The position numbers and the translations under genes were made by a program. From positions 1 to 64,000 of the forward strand of contig JAUCBJ010000015.1 of the NCBI GenBank assembly GCA_032718475.1: a DNA stretch of 64,000 bases. Reading direction: 5' to 3'. This stretch comes from Nemertoderma westbladi. Taxonomy: Eukaryota; Xenacoelomorpha; Nemertodermatida; Nemertodermatidae. Under the pieces are notes generated by a model that had not been told where the DNA came from, ran no database searches, and saw nothing but the letters and a program-made list of their open reading frames with translations. This document shows positions 11,508 to 22,075 of this stretch, one piece after another; the first letter of the stretch is position 1, and every line of letters starts with the position of its first letter.

Positions 11508-13382
11508 TGTTACGATACATGGCGTCGTGTACTAGAACAGCCCATCATACAGTATAGAGTGATTAGAAAAGTTATATTGATGTACAGCCGTCGTTAGATA
11601 AGGAAAATAAAATACACGAGTTCATTATATTCAACTAATTTTATACAGTATGTAGCCTTATGTATGTAATTTTTATAATAAAACCTTAGCGTATTAATTT
11701 ACGGTGGCAAACTTTTATAAAACATTAATACGAATTTGCCGTTTATTGATAATAGTTGAACCCAATGTGTATTTGTATTAATTCAATGCGTATTTCCCTA
11801 TAAACTGATGTTATACTAAATTAACGCTAAAATGTGCTTTAATAATCACGAAATTAATGTTATGGCAATAGACCTATAAGCCCACCAAGACAGATTAATT
11901 ACCATATATGGTAATGATTTGAGATCCCGGGAGGCACAGGGCCATAATCCTTGTCTCCCATTGGTTTAGATATTTAGGTTGGTTTAACAGTAAGTAGGAT
12001 TTTGCTGGACCAATGATATAGACATTGCGTCATACCTATTTTTTGTTCTCTTATTCACTTCTTGATCTTTGTTAATGTTCGCTAAATGATTAATGATTCT
12101 TACAGTTTTTGTCGTTGTAAAATTGTTAATTCTGCTACTTTAGTTAATTGCAAATGCTGATTTCTGCTGTTATGCTTGCTTGATTGATTATTTTAAAACA
12201 ATGATTACTGCTTAGACTGACTCTTAATTTCTTTAATCTTTGCGATGTAGCAAATCCTTATAAAGACTTTCCTTTCAACTATCAAACTGTTTGTAAAGGC
12301 ATGAGCCGATACGGTAATTGTTCGCTTTAGCATGACGGGCTAAGGGTACCGGTAGGCGTCGCGGGCGCACTGTGGAAGCGACGGAAGGAGGAGTGGAGGA
12401 TCCAATGTGGGGCAACGCTGGCGGGGGCCAGTAGTTGTGGTCGGGCAAATAAAAGTAGAGGACCGGGGACCGGTCGTCATTACGGCCTTTGGGGCTGGCG
12501 AACAAGATTTCGTCTCAGTATTGTTTGGCTGTAGCACTGTTTTAACGGGTTTAGCTAGGAAGACCGCATATTTAGCTTGGGTGGCCTTGGCTTATTACAC
12601 TAGTGCTACACCAGTGCTACAAACGCCACTAACACTGTTAATGTATTGGTGGTTTACTGTTGTAAACACTGCTTTATGTTGTGTTGTTTAGAAAGTGCCT
12701 AATCCTCGATTGTGATGTTTAGATAGGCGCTATTCTCTTGATTGTTTCTGTTTTCTATTTATGCTTGTTAAATTACTGTTAGGTCAAATAATACGGTATT
12801 TAGGCTGTCTATAGTGTAGCCCAGTAACGTAACTAATTAGCGTTACAAATTCTGGAATACCTAATAATTAGTTCGCAAACCCATACATTTGAGTAAATGT
12901 AGTTTATGATAGTATTTAGAATACAATTATTAGTTTGTACGCTGCATAGCAGAAAATAGTTTGGGTAGATTACGTTTAATAATACTTTAGGATATTCGAA
13001 GCTAGACGGTTATTTGAAAGTAGCGGGTCAGCAGGTTTACAGTGGTACCGGTAGCTAGGGTAGCGCAGTAGTGATATCGCTGAGTTAAATCAGCCCAAGG
13101 TCAAAGTTTTGACATTAGGAAATTAATACCCCACCTTTTGCATATTAAAATATTCTCACATTCAACATTGTTCCGCCCACCAAACTGCCTGTATTTCTCT
13201 GTGGAAAGTGAACAACGAGTGCTAAAGTCACACACACTCATATTAAGTAGCTTAGGAAGCCAAATCGGATTTATTGTTTTGGTTGTTCTGTTTGGCTTAT
13301 AAATTAGAACGATTAGCTCTCTGTTGGGATTTCGACAGAGGAAGGAACGTGTATGATTGGCAGAGCTATACATAGTTTAACA
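11508..13382 (+). repeat. 5' LTR (1875 bp)
   Basis: It begins TGTTACGATA and ends GTTTAACA, so the termini form the inverted repeat TGTTA/TAACA. It matches 20210-22070 along its length, with scattered substitutions and small indels. TTATAAAG at about 12257 and AATAAA at about 12449 could be the TATA box and polyadenylation signal; that assignment is inference. I could not identify a primer-binding site just inside the LTR; there is no TGG at the boundary. Confidence 0.93.
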
Positions 13383-14651
13383 GTAATAAGCCTTTATTTT
13401 CTGTTCACTAATCATTTGAAATACAGCAGTTCATTGGGCCGTTAGGGTAGTGTAGTGTATTATTTACTGTTACTCCATTAACAGTAATAAGCCTGATTTG
13501 TGTTCGCAACGGACAAGGTAAGGAAGATGCTAGCCGACTCTGGTAGCATTGGAAGGGAAGGGTTAGCAGAACTTAGAAAAGGGTATAACTCAGCATTGTT
13601 TAAGCAGACTGAGGAGCTTGCAGTCCTAGCGAAGAGAGCAGTAGAGTCCCAGTTGGGTGACATAGCGACGAGGGTATACAATAAGGCTCTAGCAACCTTA
13701 TTAGAGCACCGCGCATTGTCAGAGCGATTCCGACAGGTTAGGATGGAAAATTGGTTGCTATGGAGTTGGAGAATTGCAGGCGACTCAGGTGAGTGATGCG
13801 GAGTTAAGGAACCTAGTGGAATTAGAAGATAATCAAGATAAGAAGGAGCGCAGATACCAGAGGGAAGTCACCAATTGGTTGATACAGTGGAGTAGTAGTA
13901 CCAGGTGAGGTGCTGCCGACGACGGAGAATATCCAGCGGAGGATGCTTACTCTGCCTGACGATGCATCCAGAGACAGTGGAGACTCGCAGGTTAGTCATG
14001 CGCGAGGAAACGTCATATGCGCCAGATCCATTGTTTCTCACAACTCCGCACAAGAAAGATGATGCCAGTTAGAAGAACAACAACAATAAATTTTACGTGT
14101 AGCGGAGGCAAGGAAAGAGACTTAGAAAGAGAAGAGTGGACAAGGAAGGCGAATGAAATTGCCGAAAGGGGTAAGCGAATGATTGAAGAGTGTGGGGCGA
14201 GTGTAGGTACCGAGTTGCGCGACCTATTCGCGCAACAAAAGGCTGAACAAGAGGCGAGATCTCCAGTTATAGATGAGTCACCGTTGACAAGAATTCCTAT
14301 ACCTGGTCCGACTATTACGAGTACTCAGATCGCGAAACCATTTTCTGCATATCGCACAAGGGGGCTCAAGCTCAAGAGGGCGCTCCATGAGTAAACTATT
14401 ATCGTGACTCAGGCGAGTTTATAGAAGAAACTCCTAGAGGACGAACATCGGGCGAACCAAACCCATGGGTTTGGAATACAATAATAGAAAACTTCCGGGT
14501 TAAACTGGAAGAAGGATCATATGAAAGACAACGGCTTACCCAAATAGAGCCAACAGCTCAGCGGAACCCTAGTCAGGAATTTATTACGAGGGAGGAGTTA
14601 AGCTCCAGTCTAGCACAAGCTATATCGCCGCATATCCAACCTATAACGTAC
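13383..14651 (+). pseudogene. Retroelement leader and broken gag N-terminal region
   Basis: The segment starts with GTAATAAGCCT, a word that recurs at 13483. Charged, coil-like frames follow at 13500-13796 and 14017-14394; the latter contains a Glu/Arg-rich run. Both are closed by stops and lie in different frames from the DUF1759 frame downstream, so the gag 5' part is disrupted. I recognise no specific domain in these pieces; assignment to gag rests on position. Confidence 0.5.
14457..14474. repeat. 18 bp perfect palindrome in the retroelement
   Basis: CCAAACCCATGGGTTTGG is fully self-complementary. Near-copies occur at 18507-18523 and 19688-19704 in the same element. Confidence 0.85.
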
Positions 14652-15539
14652 ATGCTTAGCAACCTGCAGCTAAGAGAAGCAGCCCAGGTAAGGACTAATT
14701 CTAATCCCAGAAGGCAAGAACAAGATGAAGCCCAGTCTGGAGCAAGAGTACACAAATTGGAAGCAACAATACCACAAAGACCTCAGGTAAGAACACCCAT
14801 TCCTACAATCCGTAATCCCGATTTCTTGCATTCGGATGAGAAATTTATAGAAGAAGCTTGGGTTAGAGCTTCAGCATGTAAACCAATACGAGCGCCGAGA
14901 AACAACACCGACTCGAGTGATGAAGAGGAGGATTTAAGACGTCAGAAATCCTATAACCAGAAGGGAGGAAAGTCTATGGTAGAGCAGGTAAGTATAAACC
15001 CTCGAGAAGTGGCCAGACTTGACAACCCTACAGAGTTAACCAACTTATTAACCCGGAATGATGCCACCCTTCGGGACATTGGTAAGTTTGCCGCCAGGCA
15101 GGGATTGCCGGCGCAACAACCCCAGAAGTTTATGGGCAACCATAAACATTGGAGGACATTTAAGACGTATGTCGACGAGCAGTTGACCAACAGTACCTTT
15201 ACCCCCAATGAAAAATTCAATTACCTATTACAAATGCTCTATCGAGAACCAAGAGCCATTGCCGATATCTTTGTCGGCAATGAAAGAGCATTTGAACTAG
15301 CTATGAAGACACTTAGCGACATTTACTGGAATAATACCAAAATGGCGCAGTCGATAGTGGAAGATTTGGGTAAGGGCGGAAAAATTACGACCCCATTAGA
15401 GCTGTTGAACTTATCCAACGCCATCTCAAACGCCCTAGATATTTTAAAGATGGTGAATCTACCACATTATGGTGATCATGCAGAGGTTTTGAAGAGCATA
15501 ATAAACCGCCTGAACTTTTGTTATCGGCAAAAATGGTGA
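14652..15539 (+). pseudogene. Gag-like polyprotein fragment with DUF1759-like domain
   Basis: A 295-codon frame. Residues 1-155 are hydrophilic, with an acidic patch near 88-94. Residues about 157-293 fit the DUF1759 pattern of BEL/Pao polyproteins: a KFMGNHKHWRTFKTYVDEQL opening (in other elements, a Trp/Phe-rich stretch after a KF-G-D/N motif), then KFNYLLQML and the helical remainder with LELLNLSNAI. In intact elements this region forms the particle-building part upstream of zinc knuckles and protease. The frame ends at 15539, and the continuation is in another frame from 15573, so a frameshift separates it from the zinc-binding region. Codons 5' of the first Met may also belong to it. Confidence 0.75.
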
Positions 15540-15572
15540 AAATTAGAGAACAAACTAGAGGGTCAGGACAAA

Positions 15573-16080
15573 GTGTTAACGCTCAGACACATCCACGACA
15601 TGATAGCCACAAACGCGGTAGCAGAGATGAAGTCGAACTTCTCAGAAGAGAACATGAGAGAGACCAAGCCTGCTTTTGGAAGGTCAATGGTGAGTTTCGA
15701 TGAAGACAAACCAACTATGACGTTCAATTCGATCGACAAATACAATCCTAGTACCCCTGTCTTTAGACCAGACTCACGAGTATGGTCAGGTGAGAAGTCA
15801 GATAGACCCACAAAACAACAGGAGTTGCCGAACGGAGTTGTAGGATGTCAATTCTGCTTACTAAAGGAAGTGTGATCAGACGATCACAAGTTAGACAGCT
15901 GTAGATGCTTCAAGGAGCTGAGCTCAGAACAGCGAAGGGTTCAAGTGCGGTCATTAGACAGCTGTTGGGAATGTCTTGCTCCAGGTCATGTATGATGCCA
16001 GTATCCGAATAGTAAAGACAGATGTGTGGAGTGTGGTAGTCTACACCATAAACTGCTACACGCCGATTTCCATACTCCTA
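15573..16080 (+). pseudogene. BEL/Pao zinc-knuckle region with two in-frame stops
   Basis: In one frame I read CQFC...HKLDSCRCF, then CWECLAPGH, then CVECGSLHHKLLH, the Cys/His layout typical of BEL/Pao polyproteins just upstream of protease. TGA codons at 15873-15875 and 15993-15995 interrupt it. Both could come from CGA by CpG decay, which is inference. In live elements this region binds nucleic acid during packaging. Confidence 0.75.
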
Positions 16081-17256
16081 CGAATCGTTATCTACAGGAA
16101 AACTCGGATATAAGGAGAGGTAAGAGCCTTGTCACAAGGCATAATAGCACATTTACTACCATCGATGATGATGGTTATCAACCGGGCTCCTCAGACAAAG
16201 AAAACGAGGTAAGTCAGGAGAACGTAACATGTCAAGGGTTCACCGCCATTGGCTTTGAAGAACGGTCAAATATCGCAAGGACGTATTTGTCATCAGCCAC
16301 GTCAGAGATATTCATCATGACACTGGTAAAACTTACTGGAGACAAAGGATCAAAACACATCTACGTGATGTTAAACACCACGTCAACATTATCCTACATC
16401 GACGAAGAAGTTGCGAGAGCCGTTTCTAGCTTCCATGATGCGGAAGAGGTTAAGGCATAATAGCACATTTACTACCATCGATGATGATGGTTATCAACCG
16501 GGCTCCTCAGACAAAGAAAACGAGGTAAGTCAGGAGAACGTAACATGTCAAGGGTTCACCGCCATTGGCTTTGAAGAACGGTCAAATATCGCAAGGACGT
16601 ATTTGTCATCAGCCACGTCAGAGATATTCATCATGACACTGGTAAAACTTACTGGAGACAAAGGATCAAAACACATCTACGTGATGTTAAACACCGCGTC
16701 AACATTATCCTACATCGACGAAGAAGTTGCGAGAGCCGTTTCTAGCTTCCATGATGCGGAAGAGGTTAAGATAGAGTTGAAATCCATGCATGGGGTAGGG
16801 GAAGTCAAGGGACATAAGATTTCTGTGACATTGGATTCCTTACTTCCATGAGATGCCCATACAGATGAAGAAAGGGAAGCATTGCCGCTAGATGGTCTCA
16901 ATTGCGTAGCTATGAAGGGATTCGGGAGGCAACTAGGTAAGATGCCACTGATGAATCCCTTAGCATAGGAGTATTTTGACAGCCTCGGAGTGCCGTCTAA
17001 AATATGTAAGCTAGGCTATCAAAATGTGACTATGTTAATTGGAGCTGAACAGCTAATTGCGCACCAAATATGGGAAACAGCACCGACTAAACCGGATGTA
17101 AACGGGCCACATGCCCACAGGACTATATTAGGTTGGTATACGCGAGTACCCATCGCGTACGAGTTCCCAAGTAGCTATGGCTACAAGCTGAGTGGTGGAT
17201 GCGAAGATGCGCAAACTATACAAAATCAAATCAAAATCAGGTATATTTCCTTCTGA
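16081..17256 (+). pseudogene. Retropepsin-like (DUF1758) region, tandemly duplicated and mutated
   Basis: The frame contains IYVMLNTTSTLSYIDEE, corresponding to the LLDxGSxxSFI protease motif, but the catalytic Asp is Asn in both copies (MLNTTS and MLNTAS). A later piece (16990-17256) carries VTMLIGAEQL and RTILGWYTR, the usual end of this domain in Pao elements. A 316 bp direct duplication shifts the frame, so no intact protease can be made. Confidence 0.75.
16136..16767 (+). repeat. 316 bp tandem duplication in the protease region
   Basis: Copy 1 is 16136-16451 and copy 2 is 16452-16767; both start AAGGCATAATAGCAC and end GCGGAAGAGGTT. I see one difference (ACCACGTC against ACCGCGTC). 316 is not a multiple of three, so the copies lie in different frames. 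The near-identity makes this much younger than the gag stops, or a collapse or expansion artefact of assembly. Confidence 0.9.
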
Positions 17257-17305
17257 TATCTCAAACTGCACCTTTTAACGATTACATTAACAATTTAGTG
17301 GAAGA

Positions 17306-18066
17306 ATGAAAGTGCGCTGCTGTAGCCGGACATACATACAACAGACGTCTCTATACTCACGTGAGTCCGTAGACCCTCCCGATATAGATGTCTCAAGAAG
17401 AGATTGTAAGGATCATGATGAAACCACTAGTGACTCGAAGGAGGAGTTATGTTCTGATAACAACCAAGAAGAACTGAGTTATTGCACAGAAACGGATAGT
17501 GACTATACCCCTGAGGATTATATCCGATTTCAGCGCGTATATGGTTTTACAAAGAAAGAACAGAGTTTAACGGACACAGAACGTTTCTAAGTGATGTCAT
17601 TGCATATACCTACATAACAGAGGGTCAGGTAGCAAAGTGTCGGAACTTAGATACGTCTCAAGTAGGTGTTGAGGAGCGGCCTAGAGACTCATTGGAGCGG
17701 CCTAAGGACTCATTGGAGCGGCCTAGAGACTCATTGGAGCGACCTAAATACTCAATAGAGCAGCCTGAAAAGTCATTGGAATGGCCTGAAAAGTCATTGG
17801 GGCGGCCTATAGACTTCTTGGACCAAGAGACATACGTGACCACAAGATCTGGAAGGGTTAGTTATGACATAAAGCCACCCCTACAGATTGTGCAAGCAGC
17901 TCAAGGGACACAGATAGTAAGTAACAGACAAGAAACGACCACACCAGTGGGGCCTTCGGTTTACAAATCTGCGGATTTGGATTCGAAGATTCCGTCAGTG
18001 GGATCGCAATTGTCACCAACACGCATTGAGACAGGAGACTATAACTTGTCTTCTGCCTCAAAATAA
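17306..18066 (+). pseudogene. Retroelement polyprotein C-terminal remnant with 21 bp repeats
   Basis: The frame at 17306-17590 is acidic and unrecognised. The next (17692-18066) starts in a seven-residue repeat (LERPRDS and variants, DNA 17670-17815, 21 bp period) and continues with TTRSGRVSYD, a type of motif often seen at the C-terminus of LTR-element polyproteins after integrase. No integrase HHCC or DDE motifs precede it, which fits a deletion between about 17250 and 17650. Confidence 0.55.
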
Positions 18067-18752
18067 AATTAGTGTCAGTAACGCAAATTCACTTCGTATG
18101 CATTCCTCGTATGCGAATACTCGGAAATGCATAGGAATGGGCTTGTGGTGAATTGCGTTTGAAAATGTGCTTGGTGGATATCAAATAAAATTTTTTTTGG
18201 CATTTGAAAGTTTGAAAGTCAAAAAATTATATTGACAGTTGTACCCAAGACAAATTCAAATGTAGAATAAACATGTGAGTGAACATGTTTATAAGAGTAT
18301 AGTAATTTTGAAAGTCGTGAAAGCCTGGAACAAAGTATCTAAACACCATGGTTATAGCTATTATATTTAGGAGTGTAAATTGAGTTCAGTAGATTCCACA
18401 GATTGGTGCCAACAGTACAACAACCAAAGGTGCTAAAGGTTAGTAGCACCAGGGGCGTACACAGACCCCACTCAGTAGGTCGCAGTGGAGAGAGGTGTTC
18501 GATAATCAAACCCGTGGGTTTGGTATAGCGCCCCAGATAATATCCGTTCTAACAACTGTATTCTAGTACAAGTATTGGGGAGTAGTTTGGGCATCAAAAA
18601 GTGAGTCGGTGACGGCCAGTTTATCTCCGAAGTTTTGCGCTATGCATGGGAATAGATAGAAGGTAGCCTAGGAATGAGACAGGATCTAAGGAGCCGAACC
18701 TGAACTGCTGGAAGGCGAGCCGGATAGCTCGGGATGTCGAGCCAAGACTGGT
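18067..18752 (+). other. Retroelement non-coding interval with a stem-loop
   Basis: Bases 18080-18092 (AACGCAAATTCAC) pair with 18148-18160 (GTGAATTGCGTTT) around an inner inverted repeat (TATGCATTCC with GAAATGCATA), giving an ~80 base hairpin. A palindrome relative is at 18507-18523. No frame of interest was seen. Confidence 0.5.
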
Positions 18753-19259
18753 ATGGGTTTTATAGCTCATTTATTATATAATTGGGATTTCAAGTTGAAG
18801 ACGCAAAAGAAGTATGAGGAGGCGTATGGTGAATATAATGCGCCGCCGGGAGCTGAGTTCAAATCCCATTTCAAGCGGCAAGTGTTGGTATATTGGAACA
18901 TTTGCGCACCACCTCATGCTTCGTTGCAGTATTATTTAGTGTTGGAGTCAAACATGGTAACTTGCCTGATTACGGACATAGTCGCAAGAGTTTTGAAGCG
19001 CTATCCATTGGTGTTTGGAGGAGAACAATACATCAGATCGAAGGGAGAAATTCAGTCCGTTGTGATGAAGCGTTTCTTAACCCTGTTCTTCAACCAATCT
19101 TTGGATAACACATCGATGGTCAGAAAGGGATTAGCGATATTCGAGGGAGTATACCGACAGAATATTGGAGACTTGGGAGATCGACCTTCCATGGAGTACC
19201 CAACGCCAGGGGCGATTGGAGGATGGCGGCCATCCAATATAGAAATGAATTCATATTAA
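18753..19259 (+). CDS. Unrecognised 168-codon ORF in the LTR element
   Basis: An uninterrupted frame between the polyprotein remnant and the 3' LTR, the place where some LTR elements carry an extra gene. It is rich in aromatic and basic residues, with no signal peptide and no clear membrane anchor, so I see no support for an envelope protein. A second frame (19223-19525) overlaps its end by 37 bases. It may be a real accessory ORF or a chance frame; unlike gag, it is unbroken. Confidence 0.35.
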   Translation: MGFIAHLLYNWDFKLKTQKKYEEAYGEYNAPPGAEFKSHFKRQVLVYWNICAPPHASLQYYLVLESNMVTCLITDIVARVLKRYPLVFGGEQYIRSKGEIQSVVMKRFLTLFFNQSLDNTSMVRKGLAIFEGVYRQNIGDLGDRPSMEYPTPGAIGGWRPSNIEMNSY

Positions 19260-19525
19260 CTCATATTCGTTTGGGGTCGTTAACCACCGAAAGGATAGAG
19301 GAGCAAAGACCCAACGCGCCCACAGCGACGCGGCAAATGGGGCGAGGCCGAGGAAGGAGCGTTAGTCGGGAATTCGTTAGCGCCCAAGGATCGTCTTCAT
19401 CGCCAGTCCCGGGAAGCGACGCCTCCAGGACGCCATTGACGGAATCTGCCGGGGGCAGATTGGTGTATCTGGGATGGGGCCGGAAAAGAGGAGTGAGTCC
19501 AAGAGACCCAGGAGCCAGTCGTTGA
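19223..19525 (+). CDS. Unrecognised Gly/Arg/Ser-rich ORF in the LTR element
   Basis: A 100-codon frame containing MGRGRGRSVSR and a Ser/Pro-rich centre, so basic and probably disordered. It overlaps the preceding ORF in another frame. It could be a frameshifted continuation of that ORF or non-coding. No domain is recognised. Confidence 0.25.
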   Translation: MAAIQYRNEFILTHIRLGSLTTERIEEQRPNAPTATRQMGRGRGRSVSREFVSAQGSSSSPVPGSDASRTPLTESAGGRLVYLGWGRKRGVSPRDPGASR

Positions 19526-20209
19526 TGCCACATAACATCGAGGAACGACAAACTGTAAACATATACATTATCGTCGCTCTGATGTATATTGTAGGCTACA
19601 ATTGTATATCCGACTGGACTCATATACACATATAGAATTATTTGTTCTAAAATGTATTGAAAGAGGCAAAGGAAGTGATTGGGGAGACAATCCCGCGGGT
19701 TTGGCTTACTCCTTTCACTTACCTGAGCAATCATCCAACTTAAGGGTGATTGCGTTTTTTATACATTAAGTAAAGATTCCAAAATGAAAGAAATGATTAC
19801 GTATTTTTATATTTAGTTTTGACTATCGGCCTAAAATGCAATAATAATATTTAGTCAAAAATTTAGCCTCAAATATGCTTTATATTTTATATTTTTGTTC
19901 TTTGTTATAATTGTTCGTTATAATTTGAGATGGGAAATGGGGGACATTGTCCTAGCCATGTTCCATTTCAACAAGTATATAAATTGTTAATTTGTAAATA
20001 TATTAAGAAAGTATATTTTGTAATCTAATTGTATTAATTTGTACATAATTATCATTATGCAATAACAATGGCAATATTTGTACGTAATTATTAGAATTAT
20101 TAGAACCGAGTTGTTTAATTTGTTTGAAAGTAAAATTTTATTTGTTATTTCACACCGCCATATTTCTTCTACAATTGGAGAGAAACATTACTTGTTTCCC
20201 TTGGAGTGG
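19526..20209 (+). other. Region before the 3' LTR
   Basis: AT-rich, no gene. It includes a palindrome relative at 19688-19704. The bases just before the 3' LTR, GGAGTGG (20203-20209), are purine-rich and may be a short polypurine tract for plus-strand priming. Confidence 0.4.
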
Positions 20210-22070
20210 TGTTACGATATATGGTGTCCTGTACTAGAACAGCCCATCATACAGTATAAACTGATTAGATAAGTTATATTGATGTACAGCCGTCGTTAGA
20301 TAAGGAAAATAAAATACACGAGTTCATTATATTCAACTGATTTGTACAGTATGTAGCCTTATGTATGTAATTTTTATAATAAAACCTTAGCGTATTAATT
20401 TACGGTGGCAAACTTTTATAAAACATTAATACGAATTTGCCGTTTATTGATAATAGTTGAACCCAATGTGTATTTGTATTAATTCAATGCGTATTTCCCT
20501 ATAAACTGATGTTATACTAAATTAACGCTAAAATGTGCTTTAATAATCACGAAATTAATGTTATGGCAATAGACCTATAAGCCCACCAAGACAGATTTAT
20601 TACCATATATGGTAATGATTTGAGATCCCGGGAGGCACAGGGCCATAATCCAGGTCTCCCATTGGTTTAGTTTAGATATTTAGGTTGGTTTAACAGTAAG
20701 TAGGATTTTGCTGGACCAGTGATATAAACATTGCGTCATACCTATTTTTTGTTCTCTTATTCACTTCTTGATCTTCGTTAATGTTCGCTAAATGATTAAT
20801 GATTCTTACATTTTCTGTCGTTGTAAAATTGTTAATCCTGCTACTTTAGTTAATTGCAAATGCTGATTTCTGCTGTTATGCTTGCTTGATTGATTATTGA
20901 CTGACTGACTCTTGATTTCTTTAATCTTTGCGATGTAGCAAATCCTTATATAGACTTTCCTTTCAACTGTCAAACTGTTTGTAAACGCATGAGCCGATAC
21001 GGTAATTGTTCGCTTTAGCATGACGGGCTAAGGGTACCGACCGGTAGGCGTCGCGGGCACACTGTGGAAGCGACAGAAGGAGGAGTGGAGGATCCAATGT
21101 GGGGCAACACTGGCGGGGGCCAGTAGTTGTGGTCGGGCAAATAAAAGTAGAGGACCGGGGACAGGTCGTCATTACGGCCTTTGGGGGCTGGCGAACAAGA
21201 TTTCGTCTCATTATTGTTTGGCTGTAGCGCTGTTTTAATGGGTTTAGCTAGGAAGACCGCATTTAGCTTGGGTGGCCTTGGCTTATTACACTAGTGCTAC
21301 GCCAGTGCTACAAACGCCACTAACACTGTTAATGTATTGGTGGTTTAACTGTTGTAAATGCTGTTTTTTATGTTGTGTTGTTTAGAAAGTGCCTAATCCT
21401 TGATTGTGATGTTTAGATAGGCGCTATTCTCTTGATTGTTTCTGTTTTCTATTTATGCTTGTTAAATTACTGTTAGGTCAAATAATACGGTATTTAGGCT
21501 GTCTTTAGTGTAGCCCAGTAACGTAACTAATTAGCGTTACAAATTCTGGAATACCTAATAAATTAGTTTGCAACCCCATACATTTGAGTAAATGTAGTTT
21601 ATGATAGTATTTAGAATAAAATTAAGAGTTTGTACGCTGCATAGCGGAGAATAGCTTGGGTAGATTACGTTTAGAAATACTTTAGGATATTCGAAGCTAG
21701 GCGGTTATTTGAAAGTAGCAGGTTTACAGCGGTACCGGTAGCTAGGGTAGCGCAGTAGTGATATCGCTGAGTTAAATCAGCGCAGGGTCAAAGTTTCGAC
21801 ATTAGGAAATTAATACCCCACCTTTTGCATATTAAAATATTCTCACATTCAACATTGTTCCGCCCAGTAAACTGCCTGTATTTCTCTGTGGAAAGTGAAC
21901 GACGAGTGCTAAGTCACCCGCACTCATATTAAGTACCTTAGGAAGCCAAATCGGATTTATTGTTTTGGTTGTTCTGTTTGACTTATAAATTAGAACGATT
22001 AGCTCTCTGTTGGGATTTCGACAGAGAAAGGATGTAGTGTATGATTGGCAGAGCCGTATATAGTTTAACA
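20210..22070 (+). repeat. 3' LTR (1861 bp)
   Basis: Direct repeat of 11508-13382 with the same ends (TGTTACGATA and GTTTAACA). It differs by scattered substitutions and small indels, for example an extra GTTTA at about 20670. It is followed at once by the CTATT target duplication. Confidence 0.93.
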
Positions 22071-22075
22071 CTATT
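22071..22075. repeat. Right target-site duplication (CTATT)
   Basis: Equals 11503-11507. Removing one copy and the element restores TAGGCCTATTCCTAAACC, which matches the uninterrupted repeat unit at about 11333-11352 (TAGGCCTATACTCCTAAACC) except for small changes. This confirms the insertion point. Confidence 0.9.

Larger units (their letters stand above)
11508..22070 (+). mobile_element. BEL/Pao-type LTR retrotransposon, internally deleted
   Basis: A 10.56 kb insertion is bounded by two long direct repeats and a 5 bp target duplication. Class assignment rests on the interior: a DUF1759-like gag segment, a Cys/His cluster ending in CxxC..HHKLLH, and a DUF1758-like protease followed by a LIGAEQL..LGWY segment, all in Pao order. 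Between about 17250 and 17650, where reverse transcriptase, RNase H and integrase should follow, only about 400 bases remain, with none of their motifs. What follows resembles a polyprotein C-terminus (TTRSGRVSYD). With frameshifts and stops in gag, the copy cannot be autonomous. The LTRs differ by only a few percent by eye, so insertion was fairly recent, probably with enzymes supplied by a relative. Confidence 0.9.

Noticed and set aside
12275-12691. Frames inside the 5' LTR
   Set aside because: They overlap on opposite strands and are not preserved in the 3' LTR copy.
13383-13400. tRNA primer-binding site next to the 5' LTR
   Set aside because: The bases after the LTR do not begin with TGG and I could not match them to a tRNA 3' end.
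18753-19259. Envelope gene of the LTR element
   Set aside because: The frame has no signal peptide, fusion-type segment or C-terminal anchor.
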